Assembly: GCF_003194605.1 (NCBI RefSeq)
Contig: NZ_QHKY01000002.1
Location: forward strand, 620,001 to 684,000
DNA from: Nocardioides gilvus
GTDB taxonomy: Bacteria; Actinomycetota; Actinomycetes; Propionibacteriales; Nocardioidaceae
DNA: 64,000 nt
Direction: 5' to 3'
The position numbers and the translations under genes were made by a program. Positions 25,831 through 35,051 of this stretch are shown here, piece by piece. Each line of letters starts with the position of its first letter. Positions within the stretch are counted from its first letter, which is position 1. Below the pieces are notes generated by a model. The model was not told the DNA's origin and ran no database searches. It worked only from the letters and a program-made list of their open reading frames with translations.

Positions 25831-26067
25831 ATGGCACGAGTCAAGACGTACGAGATCACCGCAGAGATGGTCGCCAACGTGATCGAGATCCCGGTCGCGG
25901 TCGGTGACGAGGTCGCGGTCGGCGACACGGTGGTGCTGCTGGAGTCGATGAAGATGGAGATCCCGGTCCTGGCCGAGCTGCCCGGCGTGGTCGGCGAGGT
26001 CCGCGCCGAGGCCGGTGACGTCGTCCAGGAGGGCGACGTGCTGCTCACCCTGACCCTGACCGTCTGA
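25831..26067 (+). CDS. Stand-alone biotinyl carrier protein
   Basis: A 78-residue biotin/lipoyl attachment domain. The biotinylation motif is ESMKMEIPV with the modified lysine at position 41, flanked by the two-fold related halves VAVGDEVAVGDTVVLLE and EAGDVVQEGDVLLTL. Small carrier proteins of this kind serve acyl-CoA or other biotin-dependent carboxylases in actinobacteria; no carboxylase gene lies beside it. ATG at 25831 gives the usual N-terminus MARVKTYEITAEMV; the frame upstream to 25804 is not needed. Confidence 0.9.
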   Translation: MARVKTYEITAEMVANVIEIPVAVGDEVAVGDTVVLLESMKMEIPVLAELPGVVGEVRAEAGDVVQEGDVLLTLTLTV

Positions 26068-26168
26068 GCCGCGACCGCCCGCTCCTGCAGGGGCGGGTCG
26101 TCCCGGCCCCGTGCCCATTGAGTAGCGATGCGCATGCCCCGGGCCTGCGCGTGGAGCAGGATGGCCCC

Positions 26169-28445
26169 ATGAGCACCACTGACACGTCTCCCGCCCTGCC
26201 TCCGCAGACGTTCCAATGCCCGCAGTGTCGCGCAGCGTTGCCGTTCGGCCTGGCGGCCTGCTCGACCTGCGGGATCCGGCTCACCGGTCCGTTGGCGGCC
26301 CGGCTGTGGCAGGTCGACCAGCAGGTGGCGCGACTCTCGGCCGAGGCGGTGGCGCTGCGACAGCGGCTGCTCCTGCCACCCGACGAGGCCGAGCTGGCCG
26401 AGGTCGCCCAGGTCCAACACACGCAACAGGCCCAGCAGGGGGCACAGACGGCTTGGTCTGCGCAGGTCCCGACGCCACAGCCCGCCCCGCGCCCCGCGCT
26501 CTCGGGCCAACAGATCCTGCTCGGCCTCGGTGCCCTGCTCCTGCTCTCGGGCCTCGCCTTCTTCGTGGCCGTGGTCTGGTTCCTCGTCGGGATCGTCGGC
26601 CAGGCCGCCATCATGGTGGCGCTCACCGGGGTCGCCGCCACTGCAGCGGTCTTCGCCACCCGCAAGCGACTCCCTGCGGCGGCCGAGACGGCGGCGGTGA
26701 TCGCCAGCGGCCTCGTCGTCATCGACCTGTGGGCTGCCCACGGCCTGGGTCTCGCGGGCCTCGACTCGCTGCCCGGTGACCTCTACTGGACCGGCGCCGG
26801 ACTGGTGGGTGGCGCCCTGCTCCTCGGCTTCGACAGTTTCGTGCCGCGTCGTGACGACGCCGGGCCCCTCCCCAAGGTCAGCGTCTACCGACCGGCCGCC
26901 CTGTTGCTGGCGCTGTGGTCGACCTGGTCCGGTTTCGTGGCCGCCGACCTGACGATGGTCGCCGGCTCGGCGGGCCTGTTGGTGGTCGCTGCCGTGAGCC
27001 TGGCGTTCGGCTGGTTCGCGGTGCGTCTCGACGGGGGCACCCCTCGCACCCTGCGGTGGTTGGTGTGGCCCGCGGCGGCTTCTGCCCTGGTGGCCCTCGC
27101 GGGGCACCTCGTGATCGCCGTCGGCGTCGGCTACGACGACAACTCCGCGGCCCAGCGCTACACCGCGATGGGGCTCCTCCTCGTCCTGCCGGCGCTTCTG
27201 CTGGCCGCCCGCCGTCACCCGTGGGTCGTCGCCCGGCCCGGTCTGATGACCCGGCTCGGCCTGCTGGTGCTCATCGGGGCTGCGGCTGCCCTCGGCATCG
27301 CGGTGATGGAGTTGCCGCGCACCGTCGTGGCTGTGGTCGCCGTCGTGCTCGGCGCGGTCCTGACGGTGCTCGCCGTGCGGGGCGAGGACGGAGAGGACGA
27401 CCTCGCCGAGCCCGCCCGGACGATGGGTTGGGGTGGGCTCTTCACCTGGGTCGGCCGCCTGTCCCTCCTGGCGCTGTTCTTCTTCTGCTACCTGCTGGCT
27501 GAGGAGGGGGCCGAGTCAGGTCTCGACCTCGTCGCCTGGACGCACGAGGCCGGCCTCGCGCCATGGTGGCTGCCGGCGCTGCCGGCGTTCGCGCTCCTGG
27601 TGCCCACGGTGGTCTCCGCCGTACGCCGCGACTCGGTCCTGCTGACCCTTGCCGCGCACGTCGTCGGCCTCCTCGGGCTGCTCGTCGCCCTGCGTGACGC
27701 CGAGTCGATCGTGTGGGTCGTGGTTGGCCTGGTCGTCAGCGTGCTGCTGGTCGCCCTGGGCGCCCTCTCCCGGATGGCCGCCCTCGACGGTCGCAGCGAA
27801 GCGACCGAGGTGATCGCGCTGGTCTCCGCCGTGCTGGCCGCCACGGTGGCGTTCGCGGCCTCCCTCGATCACACCGCCCTGACCCAGGCCTGCGTCCTCG
27901 TCGGCGTCGGTGCGGCACTGCTGGCCTACGCCGCCCTGCCGGGCCGTCTCGTCGTCGCCTACCCGGGTGCGCTCGCCGTGACGGTCGGCATCGCTCTCGT
28001 GCTGGCCGAGCGGGGTGTCGGAGCGATCGAGGCCTACACGGGCCCGGCGGTGGTCCTGCTCGCCTGCATCGGTGCGGTCCAGTGGTGGCGCGACCACGCG
28101 GCGCCGACCCTCTTGACGATGGCCCCGGCCTTGGCGGTCGCGTTGCTCCCGAGCCTCGGGGTCGCTCTGGTGGACGGACCTCTGGTTCGGCTGGTCGCGG
28201 TGACGGTCCTGTCGCTGGTCGTGCTGCTGGTCGGCCTCAAGTGGCGCTGGCAGGGACCAGTGGTCGTGGGCGCGGTCGCCCTGATCTGGCTCGCCCTCGA
28301 CCAGGGCGGTCCGATCGTGGAGTACGTCGACGGGTGGATCCTGCTGATCGGCTCCGGTGCTGCGCTGCTTGCCGCGGGCGTGCTGTGGGAGCGTTCGATC
28401 GCCGCGGGCCGGCGTACGGTCGCCTGGTTCTCCGCCCTGCAGTGA
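26169..28445 (+). CDS. Large multi-pass membrane protein with N-terminal zinc ribbon
   Basis: A 758-residue protein. Residues about 16-38 form a zinc ribbon with two CxxC pairs (CPQCRAALPF and CSTCGIRL), followed by a helical Gln/Ala-rich linker and then 18 or more membrane segments up to the C-terminus. Proteins of this shape are common in high-GC actinobacteria and have no known function; the zinc ribbon would face the cytoplasm. The ATG at 26169 is chosen just before the ribbon. The gene lies alone, 101 bp after the biotin carrier gene. Confidence 0.75.
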   Translation: MSTTDTSPALPPQTFQCPQCRAALPFGLAACSTCGIRLTGPLAARLWQVDQQVARLSAEAVALRQRLLLPPDEAELAEVAQVQHTQQAQQGAQTAWSAQVPTPQPAPRPALSGQQILLGLGALLLLSGLAFFVAVVWFLVGIVGQAAIMVALTGVAATAAVFATRKRLPAAAETAAVIASGLVVIDLWAAHGLGLAGLDSLPGDLYWTGAGLVGGALLLGFDSFVPRRDDAGPLPKVSVYRPAALLLALWSTWSGFVAADLTMVAGSAGLLVVAAVSLAFGWFAVRLDGGTPRTLRWLVWPAAASALVALAGHLVIAVGVGYDDNSAAQRYTAMGLLLVLPALLLAARRHPWVVARPGLMTRLGLLVLIGAAAALGIAVMELPRTVVAVVAVVLGAVLTVLAVRGEDGEDDLAEPARTMGWGGLFTWVGRLSLLALFFFCYLLAEEGAESGLDLVAWTHEAGLAPWWLPALPAFALLVPTVVSAVRRDSVLLTLAAHVVGLLGLLVALRDAESIVWVVVGLVVSVLLVALGALSRMAALDGRSEATEVIALVSAVLAATVAFAASLDHTALTQACVLVGVGAALLAYAALPGRLVVAYPGALAVTVGIALVLAERGVGAIEAYTGPAVVLLACIGAVQWWRDHAAPTLLTMAPALAVALLPSLGVALVDGPLVRLVAVTVLSLVVLLVGLKWRWQGPVVVGAVALIWLALDQGGPIVEYVDGWILLIGSGAALLAAGVLWERSIAAGRRTVAWFSALQ

Positions 28446-28551
28446 GTTGCGTTCCGGCCCTGGGGAACATGCCCTAAACCGGGGACGCGGTCTGCTCGGT
28501 GCGCGATTAGCGTGCAGAGCGATGCAGTGTTGGCAAGGACCGGGGGAGCAA

Positions 28552-29592
28552 GTGAAGTCACGCGCGGCTACAGCGATCAGGGCAGGAGTCGGCGCGGTCG
28601 CGCTGGCGCTCGCCGTGTCGACCGCGGCCCCCGCGTCGGCCCAGGCTCCGGCGGTCGTGGAGCAGAGCGTCGGCGCTCACACGAAGTCGGCACCGAAGGT
28701 CTTCCGCTCGGTCAAGGTCTCGCCCGCGCAGCCGGTCGTCGGCAGCAAGGTCAAGCTCACCGGGCGGGTGAAGGGCGCGAAGCGTCGTGTGGTGCTCCAG
28801 CTCCGATCCGACCGGGGCGTCTGGCGCAAGGTGGCGGTGACCCGCACCCGCAAAGGCAAGTTCTCCTTCACGTACGCCGTCGAGTCGACGACGCCGCGCT
28901 CCTTGCGGGTCGTCGCCCGCACGGCGCCGAAGGTGAAGAGCAACGCCCGGCACCTGGGTCGCGACAAGGGTTCCAAGCGCACCCACCGCAAGTTGAAGAG
29001 TCGCCGCGTGGTGAGCAGGGTCGTCGCGGTCCGTCCGCGGCCCGCTCCGGTGGTCCCCCCGAGGGTGGAGACGCCCGGCCCGGTGGTCCCGCCCGTGGAA
29101 GTGCCTGCTCCGGCCACCCCCGGGCCCGTCGAGACGCCCGCCCCTGACCCGGACGAGGTCTTCGCCGCTGAGGTGCGCGCTGCTGTCGACGCGGGTGTGC
29201 GCGCCTACCGCGACGCCAGCAACGCCACCGACCCCGTCGGCACCAACGAGTGCCTGTCGCAGTGGGCCGACGGTTTCGCCGCCGAGATGGCCGAGAGCAA
29301 CATCTTTGCCCACTCCGTCTCGTCCGAGTGGAACGACTTCGGCGTTGTCTCCAGCTCCGAGGCCTGCCCCGGCCAGGCTCCGGCCCACACCCAGGAAGCC
29401 ATCGACTGGGAAGAGGGTGCGACTCCTCAGGAGGTCGCCGACAAGGTCCTGCAGGCCTGGAAGGACGCCTGGATGCACGACGAGGTCCTGCTCGATGACT
29501 TCGGCAGCGACCGCGTCCTCTCCGTCGGAGTGGCCAAGGGCGACGCCACCCACGGCTGGTACGTCGTCGCCGTCTTCGGCTTCAACTCCTGA
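28552..29592 (+). CDS. Secreted protein with Ig-like module and CAP-like domain
   Basis: A 346-residue exported protein. The GTG start at 28552 follows GGGGGAG; residues 1-30 are a signal peptide (AGVGAVALALAVSTAAPASA). Residues about 45-150 form a basic beta-rich module (KRRVVLQLRSDRGVWRKVAV), 155-200 a Pro/Val-rich linker, and 205-346 a divergent CAP/SCP-like domain (NECLSQWADGFAAEMAESN, HS, and LSVGVAKGDATHGWYVVAVFG). The canonical GEN block is not seen. The neighbouring gene at 29749 shares the N-terminal module and linker type but carries a different C-terminal domain. Confidence 0.7.
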   Translation: MKSRAATAIRAGVGAVALALAVSTAAPASAQAPAVVEQSVGAHTKSAPKVFRSVKVSPAQPVVGSKVKLTGRVKGAKRRVVLQLRSDRGVWRKVAVTRTRKGKFSFTYAVESTTPRSLRVVARTAPKVKSNARHLGRDKGSKRTHRKLKSRRVVSRVVAVRPRPAPVVPPRVETPGPVVPPVEVPAPATPGPVETPAPDPDEVFAAEVRAAVDAGVRAYRDASNATDPVGTNECLSQWADGFAAEMAESNIFAHSVSSEWNDFGVVSSSEACPGQAPAHTQEAIDWEEGATPQEVADKVLQAWKDAWMHDEVLLDDFGSDRVLSVGVAKGDATHGWYVVAVFGFNS

Positions 29593-29748
29593 ACGACTGC
29601 CTCAGTCGGGCTCGCGACTGACCGGCCTGGCAGGCGAGTTGCCATCTCGCCCCGCGATGACCCTCACGGTGGGAGAATGCCCCCAGTTGTCCGCCGAGGG
29701 CGACCGCGAGCCGCGCCCCAGCGGTGGACACAGTGAAGGTCGGTAGCC

Positions 29749-30942
29749 GTGGTGAAGTGGCGTGTGAGCGTGGCCGGTGTTCTGGCGGGCGTGGTGGGTC
29801 TGAGTGGCGTCGCGCTGGTGGCGGGCGTCCCGGTGGGAGCAGCTGCCTCCGACGCTCCCGTGGTCTCGTCTCCCCCGACGTACGGGGAGCGTACGTTCGT
29901 CGACGCCGCTTCCAAGGCCCTGCGCAGAAACGTGCAGACCAAGAAGAAGGGGAAGCAGACCTTCACCGGCCCCCGGAGCGTGCAGCAGGCGCAGAGGTTC
30001 ACCGTGACCGGTTCGGTGCCGTGGGCCAGGAAGGTCGGGGGCAAGCGCAAGGTGGTCCTGCAGCTGAAGACGGGGCGCACGTGGAAGAGCGCCGCTGCGA
30101 GGAAGGTGGGCGCGAAGAAGCGCGTCACGTTCATCGCCAAGCGCACCCGGACCGGCACCGTGGCCTATCGCCTCGTGGCTCCGGCGGTGAAGAACAAGCG
30201 CAGGGTGGTCGCGAAGAGGTACACGTCCCCCGCGCTGCGGGTGAAGGTGGTCGCCAAGCCGAAGGCCGCGCCGACGCCCACCCCGACCCCCACCCGCGCG
30301 CCGACACCCTTCCCCGCGCCGGTGGCGCCCGGGCCCTACGACGAGCACGACCACGTCGCCGACCCGTGGAACCCCTTCAGCCCGACCCCGGCCGGAGCGG
30401 CGTGGGACTGGACCACGATCTCTGCGGTGGGTGATCCTCGCTGGAACCCTTGCGACGTGATCACGTGGGACTACAACCCCACCGGTTCCTACGCCGGTTC
30501 GCTGCGCGACATGAAGAAGTCGTTCGACCGGGTCTCGAAGGTGTCGGGTCTTCGGTTCCGCTACGTCGGGGTCAACCCGGATGACGCCGTGATGGAGCCG
30601 GCCGCCGAGATCAAGGTGCAGTGGAAGAGTCTGGGGGGAGGCACCCTCGGTGTGGCCAACACCCGGTTCTACGTGCGTCCCACGGGTTACGAGATCTTCG
30701 AGTCAAGCATCGACCTCACCCTGGACTACGCGTTCGCGCCCGGTCTGGACGCCACGCGCAACCTCTACCCCTACCCGGCAGGTGTGGTCATGCAGCACGA
30801 GTTGATGCACGCCGTGGGCCTGGGGCACGCAAGCCAGGACACCCAGCTCATGCACCCCTACGTCACGCCCAAGGGCTATCGGATGGGCGCGGGCGACCTG
30901 GCCGGGATGCGCGCCGTGGGCTCGGAGCAGGGGTGCCTGTGA
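29749..30942 (+). CDS. Secreted matrixin-like zinc metalloprotease
   Basis: A 397-residue exported protein. A GTG-started signal peptide (VAGVLAGVVGLSGVALVAGV) is followed by a basic beta-rich module related to the one in the preceding gene (KRKVVLQLKTGRTWKSA) and a Thr/Pro repeat linker (PTPTPTPTRAP). The catalytic domain has the metzincin motif HELMHAVGLGH, near residue 350, and the methionine-turn region follows in DTQLMHPYV. Predicted to cleave extracellular proteins. A second start, GTG at 29752, cannot be excluded. A strong terminator hairpin follows at 31000-31030. Confidence 0.85.
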   Translation: MVKWRVSVAGVLAGVVGLSGVALVAGVPVGAAASDAPVVSSPPTYGERTFVDAASKALRRNVQTKKKGKQTFTGPRSVQQAQRFTVTGSVPWARKVGGKRKVVLQLKTGRTWKSAAARKVGAKKRVTFIAKRTRTGTVAYRLVAPAVKNKRRVVAKRYTSPALRVKVVAKPKAAPTPTPTPTRAPTPFPAPVAPGPYDEHDHVADPWNPFSPTPAGAAWDWTTISAVGDPRWNPCDVITWDYNPTGSYAGSLRDMKKSFDRVSKVSGLRFRYVGVNPDDAVMEPAAEIKVQWKSLGGGTLGVANTRFYVRPTGYEIFESSIDLTLDYAFAPGLDATRNLYPYPAGVVMQHELMHAVGLGHASQDTQLMHPYVTPKGYRMGAGDLAGMRAVGSEQGCL

Positions 30943-30999
30943 CGGTGCGGGCGATCCTGATCGGCCGAGAGGCCGCAGGCCGGGACCGGTGACAAATGC

Positions 31000-31030
31000 G
31001 TGAAGCCCCGTCCAGTGGACGGGGCTTCAC
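31000..31030. terminator. Strong terminator hairpin
   Basis: A perfect 14-bp stem (31000-31013 with 31017-31030, GTGAAGCCCCGTCC on the left) and a 3-base loop. It lies between the matrixin gene and tRNA-Ser, which converge, and can serve both. No long T run follows. Confidence 0.85.
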
Positions 31031-31036
31031 GGCTGG

Positions 31037-31123
31037 CGGTGACGGAGGGATTTGAACCCTCGGTGGACTTGCACCCACAAACGCTTTCGAGGCGTTCTCC
31101 TTAGGCCGCTCGGACACGTCACC
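31037..31123 (-). tRNA. tRNA-Ser, anticodon CGA
   Basis: On the minus strand, GGTGACG at the 5' end (31123 downward) pairs with CGTCACC near the 3' end. The anticodon arm AACGC-CTCGAAA-GCGTT gives anticodon CGA, which reads UCG serine codons. The T arm GAGGGTTCAAATCCCTC is intact, and the long variable arm expected of a class II tRNA is present (87 nt). G73 is followed by CC, but the terminal A of CCA is not encoded. Confidence 0.97.
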
Positions 31124-31218
31124 GCGACGAACGTTACCGGACCTGCTCCGCGGGCTCACAATCGGATCACCAGAGCGCTGGGTCGAGCGCGTGGGTCGTT
31201 CTCGTTAGGCTGGCAGAC

Positions 31219-31563
31219 ATGACGATCTTCCTGCTGGTGGTGGTGATCGCCTCGCTGGTGACGATGGTCTTCGTGCTCTCCCGGGGTCAGGCCACCTCCA
31301 CGCGCCGGATCGAAGCCGCGCGCGAGCGGGTCAGGATCGCGACCGACCTGGCGTACTCCCATGACGAGATCTCCCCGGCGCTCGCGGGCGCGATCATCGC
31401 CCGCACCCGTGGCCTGCGCGAGGACTCGTCGGTGCACTCCTTGGAAGACGCGATCGACGACGTCCTCACCCTGGCGCGACAGCACCGGGAGACCGAGCCG
31501 GACCTGGCCGTCATCGTCATCGACTCCGTACGCCGCGAAGGGCCTCCCGAGCGTCTGGGCTGA
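31219..31563 (+). CDS. Small single-span membrane protein
   Basis: A 114-residue protein with one N-terminal membrane segment (FLLVVVIASLVTMVFVLS) and a charged helical cytoplasmic part (STRRIEAARERVRIATDLAY, HSLEDAIDDVLTLARQHRE). It resembles short uncharacterised membrane proteins of actinobacteria. No function can be assigned. It converges with tadA, whose stop lies 55 bp after its own. Confidence 0.65.
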   Translation: MTIFLLVVVIASLVTMVFVLSRGQATSTRRIEAARERVRIATDLAYSHDEISPALAGAIIARTRGLREDSSVHSLEDAIDDVLTLARQHRETEPDLAVIVIDSVRREGPPERLG

Positions 31564-31617
31564 GCAGCAGACTCGGCTGAGCTGCGCTGGGCTGAGCCGC
31601 AGACCCGGCCGTACGCC

Positions 31618-32079
31618 TCAGACGCGGTGCGTGCGGAAGAAGTCGTCGAGCCGCTGGGTCGACTCCGCGGCCAGCACCCCGGAGAGCACCTCGGGCCGGT
31701 GGTTGAGCCGCCGGTCCCGTACGACGTCCCACAAGGAGCCGACCGCGCCGGCCTTCTCGTCGTACGCCCCGAAGACCAACCGGTCGAGGCGCGACAGCAC
31801 GATGGCGCCGGCGCACATGGTGCACGGCTCCAGGGTGACGACGAGCGTGCAGCCGCTGAGCCGCCACTCGCCCCGCGCGGCAGCCGCCCGGCGCAGGGCC
31901 ACCACCTCGGCATGCCCGGTGGGATCGTGCTCGGCCTCACGCACGTTGCGCCCGGCACCGATGACCACGCCGGCCTCGTCCAGGACCACGGCACCGATCG
32001 GTACGTCGTCGGTCGCGCGGGCCAGATCGGCCTCCGCGAGGGCGAGTCGCATTGCTGCGACCCAGTCGTGCGCCCCCAC
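31618..32079 (-). CDS. tadA: tRNA-specific adenosine deaminase
   Basis: A 153-residue zinc deaminase that converts adenosine to inosine at the wobble base of tRNA-Arg(ACG). The CDA-type zinc site is intact: HAEVVAL near residue 60 and PCTMCAGA near 90, with the FGAYDEKAGAVGSLW block typical of TadA. The start is GTG at 32079, only 2 bp after the stop of the upstream gene, so the pair is translationally coupled. Longer frames upstream lie within the partner gene. Confidence 0.93.
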   Translation of the reverse strand: MGAHDWVAAMRLALAEADLARATDDVPIGAVVLDEAGVVIGAGRNVREAEHDPTGHAEVVALRRAAAARGEWRLSGCTLVVTLEPCTMCAGAIVLSRLDRLVFGAYDEKAGAVGSLWDVVRDRRLNHRPEVLSGVLAAESTQRLDDFFRTHRV

Positions 32080-32081
32080 GA

Positions 32082-32576
32082 TCAGACGGTGTCGAGGCCG
32101 ACGACGTCGTCGAACTCGGGGCCGAACCCCAACTGGGCAGCGATCTCGGCGAGCATCTCGTCGGGGTAGAGGTCGTCGTCGAGCAGGACGGCCATGTCGA
32201 CGGCCGACATGCCGAGATCGGCCACCACACCCAGGTCGCCGGCCGGTCCGTCGTCGTCGTCCTCGGGGTCGGGGAGACCGAGGAACTCGATGACCGACTC
32301 GGCCAACTCCCACTCCTCGGCGGCGGTGACGTCGGAGAGCAGCACGCGGGTGGCGTGCCCCTCGACGCGTACGAGCACGAAGAAGTCGTCGTCGATCGCG
32401 ACCATGGCCAGGGCACCGCCCTCACCGGGGAAGCGGCGCAACCCGTGCGCGAGGGTCTCGACCGAAGCCAGGGTGGTGTCGGTGATCTCGGCGAGCGACC
32501 AACCACCGTCGGAGCGGTGGGCAGCCACGGCGAAGTCGATGCCGCCCTCGTCCGAGTCGTCGTCCAGTCCGGACAT
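32082..32576 (-). CDS. TadA-associated protein
   Basis: A 164-residue acidic protein (MSGLDDDSDEGGIDFAVAAH) immediately upstream of tadA, matching the actinobacterial family usually annotated as tRNA adenosine deaminase-associated protein. The middle has a beta-rich core (GGALAMVAIDDDFFVLVRV, ATRVLLSDVTAAEEWEL) and an acidic loop. Its role is unknown, but its close pairing with tadA suggests it modulates or accompanies the deaminase. ATG at 32576 is used; extra upstream codons to 32675 belong to the intergenic region shared with upp. Confidence 0.85.
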   Translation of the reverse strand: MSGLDDDSDEGGIDFAVAAHRSDGGWSLAEITDTTLASVETLAHGLRRFPGEGGALAMVAIDDDFFVLVRVEGHATRVLLSDVTAAEEWELAESVIEFLGLPDPEDDDDGPAGDLGVVADLGMSAVDMAVLLDDDLYPDEMLAEIAAQLGFGPEFDDVVGLDTV

Positions 32577-32731
32577 CGCCACGCCCTTCCGGGGAATTGC
32601 CTCGCTGCATGACACCGCCCGGCTGCTCCTGGCGGTGACGCGGCCAGCGTGCCACGGAAGGGTCCGGTAAACCAAGCCCTCCCGTGCTTCTCGGGAGGGG
32701 AAACCGGTGGGATCTCGACTAAGGTCCTTCC

Positions 32732-33373
32732 ATGCGCATCCAGGTCGTCGATCACCCGCTCGTTGCCCACAAACTCACCACGCTGCGCAACGTGCACACC
32801 GACTCCCCGACCTTCCGGCGTCTCGCCGACGAGCTCGTGACCCTGCTGGCCTACGAGGCCACCCGTGGGGTCCGGGTCAGTGAGGTCGAGATCGACACTC
32901 CGGTGGCCCCCACCACGGGCGTGAGGCTGAGCACCCCCACGCCGCTGGTGGTGCCGATCCTGAGGGCCGGCCTGGGCATGCTCGACGGCATGGTCCGTCT
33001 GTTGCCCACCGCGGAGGTCGGCTTCCTCGGGATGGTGCGCAACGAGGAGACCCTGGCGGTCACGACGTACGCCGAGCGCCTCCCCGAGGACCTCTCCGGA
33101 CGTCAGGTCTACGTGCTCGACCCGATGCTGGCCACCGGCGCGACCCTCGCGGAGGCGATCCGTTTCCTCGTTGAGCGCGGCGCCGACGACATCATCGCCA
33201 TCTGTCTGCTGGTTGCACCCGAGGGCTGCGAGCGGCTCGTCGAGGAGCTCGATGGCCTGTCCGTGCCGGTGACCGTGGTCACCGCTGCGATGGACTCCCA
33301 CCTCAACGAGAAGGGCTACATCGTGCCCGGTCTCGGCGACGCCGGAGACCGCCTCTACGGCCTGGCCCACTGA
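32732..33373 (+). CDS. upp: Uracil phosphoribosyltransferase
   Basis: A 213-residue salvage enzyme that makes UMP from uracil and PRPP. The PRPP-binding loop is [13 protein letters not shown] (residues about 127-139), the conserved PILRAGLGM block lies at about 75, and the uracil site is [15 protein letters not shown] at the C-terminus. Length and motifs match the usual bacterial enzyme. It is transcribed divergently from the TadA pair, from a spacer of about 155 bp that carries no clear operator I can identify. Confidence 0.97.
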   Translation: MRIQVVDHPLVAHKLTTLRNVHTDSPTFRRLADELVTLLAYEATRGVRVSEVEIDTPVAPTTGVRLSTPTPLVVPILRAGLGMLDGMVRLLPTAEVGFLGMVRNEETLAVTTYAERLPEDLSGRQVYVLDPMLATGATLAEAIRFLVERGADDIIAICLLVAPEGCERLVEELDGLSVPVTVVTAAMDSHLNEKGYIVPGLGDAGDRLYGLAH

Positions 33374-33518
33374 CCGCGTCCCCGCCGCGGGGAGCGCTGG
33401 ATCACCGCCCCGGGAGTCAGGGCGTGAGACCCTGTCCGGCCCCCGCGCCGAGGCGGGTAACTTTGCGACACCCACACCCTCTTACGGGGGTGGGGCGAGC
33501 CCTAATCAGGAGGTAGTT

Positions 33519-35048
33519 GTGCGCATCGGGATCCCCCGGGAAGCGTGGCCCGGCGAATCACTCGTCGCGGCAACAGCCAAGACGGCTGACCAGTTGGTCA
33601 AGCTCGGTTACGAGGTCGTCGTCGAGAGCGACGCCGGACAGGCTGCCGACCAGCCCGACCACGTGTACGAAGAGGCTGGCATCACGGTCGTCGATCGTGC
33701 CACGGCCTGGTCCAGCGACGTCGTCGTCAAGGTCAACGCTCCCACCGACGAGGAGATCGGCCAGATGCGTCGGGGGGCCACGGTCATCTCGATCATGGCG
33801 CCTGCCCGCAACCCCGAGCTGATCGACAAGTTCACCGACGCCGGCCTCACCGCGCTGGCCATGGACGCCGTGCCGCGCATCTCGCGCGCGCAGTCCATGG
33901 ACGTGCTGTCGTCGATGGCCAACGTCGCCGGCTACCGCGCGGTCATCGAGGCCGCCAACGAGTTCGGCCGGATGTTCACCGGACAGGTCACGGCGGCGGG
34001 CAAGACCGCTCCGGCCCGGGTCTTCGTGGTCGGTGCCGGCGTCGCCGGTCTCGCCGCGATCGGTGCGGCCTCCGCGATGGGTGCCGTGGTGCGTGCGTTC
34101 GACGTACGTCCCGAGGTGGCCGAGCAGGTCGAGTCGATGGGCGCCGAGTTCGTCAAGGTCGACATGAAGAGCGAGGTCTCCTCCGACGGCTATGCCCGTG
34201 AGATGACGGCCGAGCAGGAGGCCGCGACCGCCCTGATGTACGACGAGGAGGCGCGCAACGCCGACATCGTCATCACCACCGCGCTGATCCCGGGCCGCCC
34301 CGCGCCCAAGCTGATCACCGCCGAGACCATTGCCGCGATGCGTGGCGGAAGTGTCATCGTCGACATGGCCGCCGCCAACGGTGGCAACGCAGCCCTGACC
34401 GTGACCGGTGAGCGGACGGTGACCGACAACGGCGTCGTGATCCTCGGCTACACCGACCTCGCGGGCCGCCTGGCTGCCCAGACCAGCCAGCTCTACGGCA
34501 CCAACATCGTCAACCTGCTCAAGCTGCTGACGCCCGGCAAGGACGGTCAGCTCACCCTGGACTTCGACGACGTCGTCCAGCGTGGCATCACGGTCACCCT
34601 CGACGGCGAGTCGATGTGGCCGCCGCCGCCCGTACAGGTCTCTGCGGCGCCCGCCGCAGCCGCGCCTGCCGCGGTCGCCCCGGCGGAGCCCAAGAAGCCG
34701 GCCAACCCGATGACCAAGGTGTACGCCGCAGCTGGCGGTGCCGTGCTCTTCGGTGTGCTGGCGATGTTCATGGGTGACCAGCTGCTCCAGCAGCTGACCG
34801 TGCTGATGTTGTCGGTCTTCGTGGGTTACTACGTGATCTCCAACGTCGCCCACGCTCTGCACACGCCGCTGATGGCTGAGACGAACGCCATCTCCGGGAT
34901 CATCCTGGTGGGCGGGATCCTGCAGGTCGGGAGCCCGAACCTCCTGGTGACGCTCCTGTCGGTGGTCGCGATCCTGGTCGCCAGCATCAACATCTTCGGT
35001 GGCTTCCTGGTGACCGTGCGCATGCTCGAGATGTTCAGGAAGGACTGA
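33519..35048 (+). CDS. pntA: Proton-translocating NAD(P) transhydrogenase, alpha subunit
   Basis: A 509-residue full-length alpha subunit. Residues about 1-370 form the NAD(H)-binding domain I (RIGIPREAWPGESLV start, VFVVGAGVAGLAAIGAA dinucleotide loop), then an Ala/Pro linker (AAPAAAAPAAVAPAEP) and four membrane segments at 400-505. It reduces NADP+ with NADH using the proton gradient. The GTG at 33519 follows AGGAGG; TTG at 33517 is out of frame. The linker resembles hinges seen in other long alpha subunits. pntB follows after 3 bp. Confidence 0.96.
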   Translation: MRIGIPREAWPGESLVAATAKTADQLVKLGYEVVVESDAGQAADQPDHVYEEAGITVVDRATAWSSDVVVKVNAPTDEEIGQMRRGATVISIMAPARNPELIDKFTDAGLTALAMDAVPRISRAQSMDVLSSMANVAGYRAVIEAANEFGRMFTGQVTAAGKTAPARVFVVGAGVAGLAAIGAASAMGAVVRAFDVRPEVAEQVESMGAEFVKVDMKSEVSSDGYAREMTAEQEAATALMYDEEARNADIVITTALIPGRPAPKLITAETIAAMRGGSVIVDMAAANGGNAALTVTGERTVTDNGVVILGYTDLAGRLAAQTSQLYGTNIVNLLKLLTPGKDGQLTLDFDDVVQRGITVTLDGESMWPPPPVQVSAAPAAAAPAAVAPAEPKKPANPMTKVYAAAGGAVLFGVLAMFMGDQLLQQLTVLMLSVFVGYYVISNVAHALHTPLMAETNAISGIILVGGILQVGSPNLLVTLLSVVAILVASINIFGGFLVTVRMLEMFRKD

Positions 35049-35051
35049 ACC

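Noticed and set aside
22795..26118. Open frame of 1107 codons on the minus strand
   Set aside because: Only its last 204 codons, the MobA-like gene from 23409, carry family motifs; the rest is antisense to the nitrilase, the membrane protein and the biotin carrier gene.
28463..28495. GGAAC motif that could be an ECF -35 box upstream of the CAP-like gene
   Set aside because: No convincing -10 element at the right distance.
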